A stretch of 16,392 nucleotides of DNA from CAYJAZ01 sp964371865 (GTDB lineage: Bacteria > Desulfobacterota > Desulfovibrionia > Desulfovibrionales > Desulfovibrionaceae), in contig CAYJOR010000058.1 of NCBI GenBank assembly GCA_964371865.1, positions 1 through 16,392 of the forward strand, read 5' to 3'. The notes under the pieces are model-generated. The model searched no databases, had not been told where the DNA came from, and was given only the letters and a program-made list of their open reading frames with translations. The translations under genes were made by a program, and so were the position numbers. Shown piece after piece: positions 13,657 through 16,392 of this stretch (positions are counted from its first letter, which is position 1; every line of letters begins with the position of its first letter).

Positions 13657-15660
13657 TTAAGCTTGCTCACTTTGACCATGAGATAATCTTTGATGATCTT
13701 GAATAATTACTGGAATTAACTCCGGCATAGCAAGTGAAGTTGTATCACCTATTGCTTCGTATTCACCTGATGCTATTTTTCTTAGAATACGACGAATAAT
13801 TTTACCGGAAAGAGTTTTAGGAAGTTCTGTAACAAATTGAATTTGATCAGGGCTTGCAAGTGCACCAATATTTGAGCGCACCCATAAGCGGAGTTCTTTT
13901 CTAAGTTCTTCAGTCCAGTCTACATTTTTTGCAAGTGAAACATAAGCATAAATTGCTTCGCCTTTAATTTCGTGTGGCATTGGAACAACCGCTGCTTCAC
14001 CAACTGCATTATGTGCAACAAGAACTGACTCGATTTCTGCGGTACTTAATCTGTGCCCAGAAACGTTGATAGAATCATCTATACGTCCTAAGATGAAGTA
14101 GTAACCTTCGTCATCAATTCTTGCACCGTCGCCAGACCAGTATGCTCCCTCGAAACGACTGAAGTAAGTTTTGAATTTTTCTGGGTTTTTATAAACATCT
14201 ATCATAAGACCCGGCCAAGGTTTTTTAATGCAAAGATGTCCGCCTTCTGTTCCATCGTCTGCTGCTTCTTTACCGTCAGATGCAATAATTGTAGCATCAA
14301 TGCCCGGAAGTGGTCGACTAACTGAACCAGGCTTTAATGAGGTTGCATAAGGTAGAGGTGAGAGTAGAACACCACCGGATTCTGTTTGCCACCATGTATC
14401 AACAATAGGAAGTTCACCCTTACCTATATGGTCGTGATACCACATCCATGCTTCCGGATTCATAGGTTCACCAACCGAACCAAGTATTCTGAGTGAACTC
14501 AAATCATATCTTTTTGTCCACTCAACGCCTTGACGCATAAGTGAGCGAACAACTGTTGGTGCAGTATAGAAGATATTTACACGGAATTTTTCAACAATTT
14601 TCCAGAATCTGTCAGGCCTTGGCCATGTTGGAGTGCCTTCAAACATAATTGTTGTAGCACCTAATGATAGTGGGCCGTAAACAAGATATGTATGACCGGT
14701 AATCCAACCACAATCGGCAGTGCACCAGTAAACATCAGAATCTTTCATATCGAAAACCCATTGAGTAGTGTGTGCCGCATAGGTGAGATAACCACCTGTT
14801 GAGTGAACAACACCAGTAGGTTTACCGGTACTTCCTGAAGTGTGTAAAATAAAGAGTGGATCCATTGAATCCATTGAAACGCAAGGGAAATCTGAATCGA
14901 GGTTGAAGTCATTTAATAAATCTTCCCACCAGATATCGCGTCCTTTTAGCATTGGAACTTCTTGATTACCGCGATTTACAACAATAACTTTTTCTACGCT
15001 TGGGCATGAGTTTAAAATTCTATCCAAATTTGTTTTTAATGGCTTAGGTTGGCCACCACGCATTACGCAGTCTGCTGTGATAACAAGTTTTGCTTCACAG
15101 TCATAAATACGACCTTGTACACCACCATCAGCATAACCTGTGAATATTGCAGTATGAATTGCGCCGATTCTTGCACAGGCTAACATCGCAATAACAAGTT
15201 CTGGAATCATAGGAAGGTAGAGGGCGACTCTATCGCCTTTTTTTACACCTAGAGCATTCAAAGCAGATGCTAGGCGACAAACGTCAGTATATAACATTTG
15301 GTATGTATAAGCACGCACTTCCATTTCATGCTCACCTTGCCAAATAAGTGCCGCTTTATTTCTTCTTTCTGTTATGATGTGTCTATCTACACAGTTGTAT
15401 GCAGCGTTGAGTTTTCCGCCTTCAAACCAAGCAACGCGAGGGACAGAAAAGTCGGTGCTTTGTACTGTATCCCATGGTTTGAACCAATGGAGTAGTGCTC
15501 TTGCACGTTCTGCCCAAAACTCATCTGAATTCTGATCAGCATAATCTTTGATAATGTCGAGCTCTTTACGATTACGAATTCTAGCGATATCTTTACCGTG
15601 ACGTGGAGGCAAATACGTACGGCTTTCATTCAACAAGCTCTTTATTTTATCCTCAGTCAT
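13657..15660 (-). CDS. acs: Acetyl-CoA synthetase (AMP-forming)
   Basis: Acs activates acetate to acetyl-CoA through acetyl-AMP, letting the cell assimilate or recycle acetate. The 667-residue length and layout match the family. The ATP-binding loop is TSGSTGKPTG (274-283), followed by YWCTADCGWITGHTYLVYGPL (311-331) and the DTWWQTESGG motif. The C-terminal LPKTLSGKIIRRILRK holds the catalytic and acetylatable lysine K620. Some normally conserved places differ (TGKPTG for TGKPKG; FTGYADGG in place of the usual FGGFS-type segment), so activity on propionate or another short acid is possible. The start is ATG 15660, because GGAGG lies 7 bases upstream, overlapping the in-frame ATG at 15681. It is monocistronic with its own promoter. 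Confidence 0.94.
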   Translation of the reverse strand: MTEDKIKSLLNESRTYLPPRHGKDIARIRNRKELDIIKDYADQNSDEFWAERARALLHWFKPWDTVQSTDFSVPRVAWFEGGKLNAAYNCVDRHIITERRNKAALIWQGEHEMEVRAYTYQMLYTDVCRLASALNALGVKKGDRVALYLPMIPELVIAMLACARIGAIHTAIFTGYADGGVQGRIYDCEAKLVITADCVMRGGQPKPLKTNLDRILNSCPSVEKVIVVNRGNQEVPMLKGRDIWWEDLLNDFNLDSDFPCVSMDSMDPLFILHTSGSTGKPTGVVHSTGGYLTYAAHTTQWVFDMKDSDVYWCTADCGWITGHTYLVYGPLSLGATTIMFEGTPTWPRPDRFWKIVEKFRVNIFYTAPTVVRSLMRQGVEWTKRYDLSSLRILGSVGEPMNPEAWMWYHDHIGKGELPIVDTWWQTESGGVLLSPLPYATSLKPGSVSRPLPGIDATIIASDGKEAADDGTEGGHLCIKKPWPGLMIDVYKNPEKFKTYFSRFEGAYWSGDGARIDDEGYYFILGRIDDSINVSGHRLSTAEIESVLVAHNAVGEAAVVPMPHEIKGEAIYAYVSLAKNVDWTEELRKELRLWVRSNIGALASPDQIQFVTELPKTLSGKIIRRILRKIASGEYEAIGDTTSLAMPELIPVIIQDHQRLSHGQSEQA

Positions 15661-15697
15661 ATCATACCCTCCTAAAAGCATAAAGTTATTTTACTTT

Positions 15698-15726
15698 TTT
15701 GTAGCAAGCATAAACAAACTTGTCAA
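15698..15726 (-). promoter_or_regulatory. Sigma70-type promoter of acs
   Basis: On the minus strand, a perfect TTGACA (15726-15721), a 17-base spacer and TACAAA (15703-15698) are present. Transcription would start near 15691, about 30 bases before the acs start codon. Confidence 0.7.
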
Positions 15727-15746
15727 GTAGGTTCTTAAATTAGCAC

Positions 15747-15764
15747 TGATTGTCGACTCAATCA
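15747..15764 (-). promoter_or_regulatory. Dyad TGATTG-N6-CAATCA upstream of acs
   Basis: A perfect 6-6-6 inverted repeat, reading TTGATTG-N6-CAATCAG on the acs strand, is centred about 64 bases upstream of the predicted acs transcription start, a usual place for an activator of Crp/Fnr type. It is identical in half-sites, spacing and orientation to the dyad before rny (4480-4497). The binding protein is unknown. Confidence 0.55.
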
Positions 15765-15989
15765 AATATGCTTTTTTATGTTTAATTTATTAACAGATAA
15801 CAACCTTTTAGATCCCATTTCTTTTGTAGATATTTCGTGCTTCTTAGAAAATCGATTGACTTTGCTATACCGATATCAATTCCCATGAATATTTTTATCT
15901 AATATAGCAATTTGTTGAATTATAATTGACTTCATCATTTATTTATAGAACTATTAGAAATTATAACTTATAAATCTAAGGTTGTCACA
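15765..15989. other. AT-rich region between acs and hxsD
   Basis: This is the rest of the roughly 329-base divergent gap. I find no coding frame or structured RNA. A TATAAT hexamer at 15921-15926 could be the -10 box for hxsD, but no good -35 box lies at the right distance. TTGACT appears at 15856 and 15926 without a matching -10. Confidence 0.3.
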
Positions 15990-16310
15990 ATGTTAAACAC
16001 ACCATTTTTATTAAATGAAAGTTCTACGGTAGGAATTATTATAGTCAGTAAAGAGTTTTTTGAAGAAAAGGCAGTGCTTACAGCTTTTGTAAAATATACT
16101 CCATCATTTTATATCTCAATTGAACCAGACTCTGAGCAAAATGTAAAAATAACAATTGAAAGGAAAGATTCAAATACTATAGAAATACAAACATTAAAAG
16201 AAATGATGAACGAACTAATAGATCAGCAAGTAAGAGAAGAGCTAGATAAAAAGTTTAGTGAAATTAAAAAGACAATTGTAAAACACGCATTTGAACCTGT
16301 TGAACTTTAG
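15990..16310 (+). CDS. hxsD: His-Xaa-Ser system protein HxsD
   Basis: A 106-residue protein with the layout of HxsD, a small partner in the His-Xaa-Ser (Hxs) peptide-modification system. The N-terminal part (VGIIIVSKEFFEEKAVLTAFVKY, then FYISIEPD) is the alpha/beta section. The C-terminal EMMNELIDQQVREELDKKF then KKTIVKHAF corresponds to the family's conserved LLNDYxLRE-like helix and final AF. In Hxs loci HxsD occurs with two radical SAM proteins, HxsB and HxsC, and the repeat protein HxsA; its exact role is unproven, but a small partner that presents the substrate would fit. Its stop codon overlaps the ribosome binding site of the next gene, which begins like HxsB, and this strongly supports the call. 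AAGG upstream of ATG 15990 is a modest ribosome binding site. Confidence 0.85.
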   Translation: MLNTPFLLNESSTVGIIIVSKEFFEEKAVLTAFVKYTPSFYISIEPDSEQNVKITIERKDSNTIEIQTLKEMMNELIDQQVREELDKKFSEIKKTIVKHAFEPVEL

Positions 16311-16317
16311 GTGAATT

Positions 16318-16392
16318 ATGTATACAATCTTACCTTTTCAATTTGCATACTACGATGAAGAAGTGTTGCTTGTTAATGATTGCGGAGATTTT
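16318..16392 (+). CDS. hxsB: His-Xaa-Ser system radical SAM maturase HxsB (3'-truncated)
   Basis: Only the first 25 codons are present, reading MYTILPFQFAYYDEEVLLVN then DCGDF, open to the window edge. HxsB proteins begin with this LPF-x-F ... VLLVN-x-G-x-F pattern before their radical SAM domain, and the gene follows hxsD by 7 bases with AGGTG before the ATG overlapping the hxsD stop. The radical SAM cysteine motif lies outside the window, so the call rests on the N-terminus and the neighbour. Confidence 0.75.
   Translation, partial: MYTILPFQFAYYDEEVLLVNDCGDF

Overview
The window is AT-rich bacterial DNA from a host-associated member of the Desulfovibrionaceae. The evidence is a dissimilatory sulfite reductase operon (dsrA, then dsrB fused in frame to dsrD), plus RNase Y, ZapA, 6S RNA, PurB and PyrE of delta-proteobacterial type. 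The DsrB-DsrD fusion is known from Bilophila wadsworthia. Combined with the low GC content, it points to the Bilophila / Taurinivorans / Lawsonia branch, although the species cannot be fixed from this window.

Layout, left to right. (1) 1-2231: the 3' part of dsrA and the dsrB-dsrD fusion, closed by a perfect UUCG-loop terminator. They form the terminal sulfite reductase of anaerobic respiration. (2) 2326-2838: a small orphan lipoprotein gene ending in a terminator shared with the convergent rny. (3) 2882-5474, minus strand: a small coiled-coil ZapB-like gene, zapA, 6S RNA (ssrS) and rny. This couples division-ring proteins, a global RNA regulator of RNA polymerase and the main mRNA-decay endonuclease. 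(4) 5784-11499, plus strand: a 35-residue very basic peptide, an FmdB-type zinc-ribbon protein, purB, pyrE, a secreted YkuD L,D-transpeptidase-like protein with two NTF2-like domains, a one-pass membrane protein of unknown function, and a DEDDy 3'-5' exonuclease. Purine and pyrimidine synthesis are thus joined to a cell-wall or cell-shape module. (5) 11520-13559: a divergent redox module, with a flavin-ferredoxin fusion protein and a radical SAM protein on the minus strand facing an HxlR-type regulator, and dyad operators between them. (6) 13657-15660, minus strand: acs, AMP-forming acetyl-CoA synthetase, with a good sigma70 promoter and an upstream dyad. (7) 15990-16392: hxsD and the first 25 codons of hxsB, the left end of a His-Xaa-Ser (Hxs) radical SAM modification system that continues outside the window.

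The two most interesting signals are the Hxs locus cut by the right edge and an unassigned 18-bp dyad, TGATTG-N6-CAATCA. The dyad occurs perfectly upstream of both rny and acs, in the same orientation relative to the gene, and may mark a regulon. No tRNA, rRNA, CRISPR array, insertion sequence or prophage was seen.
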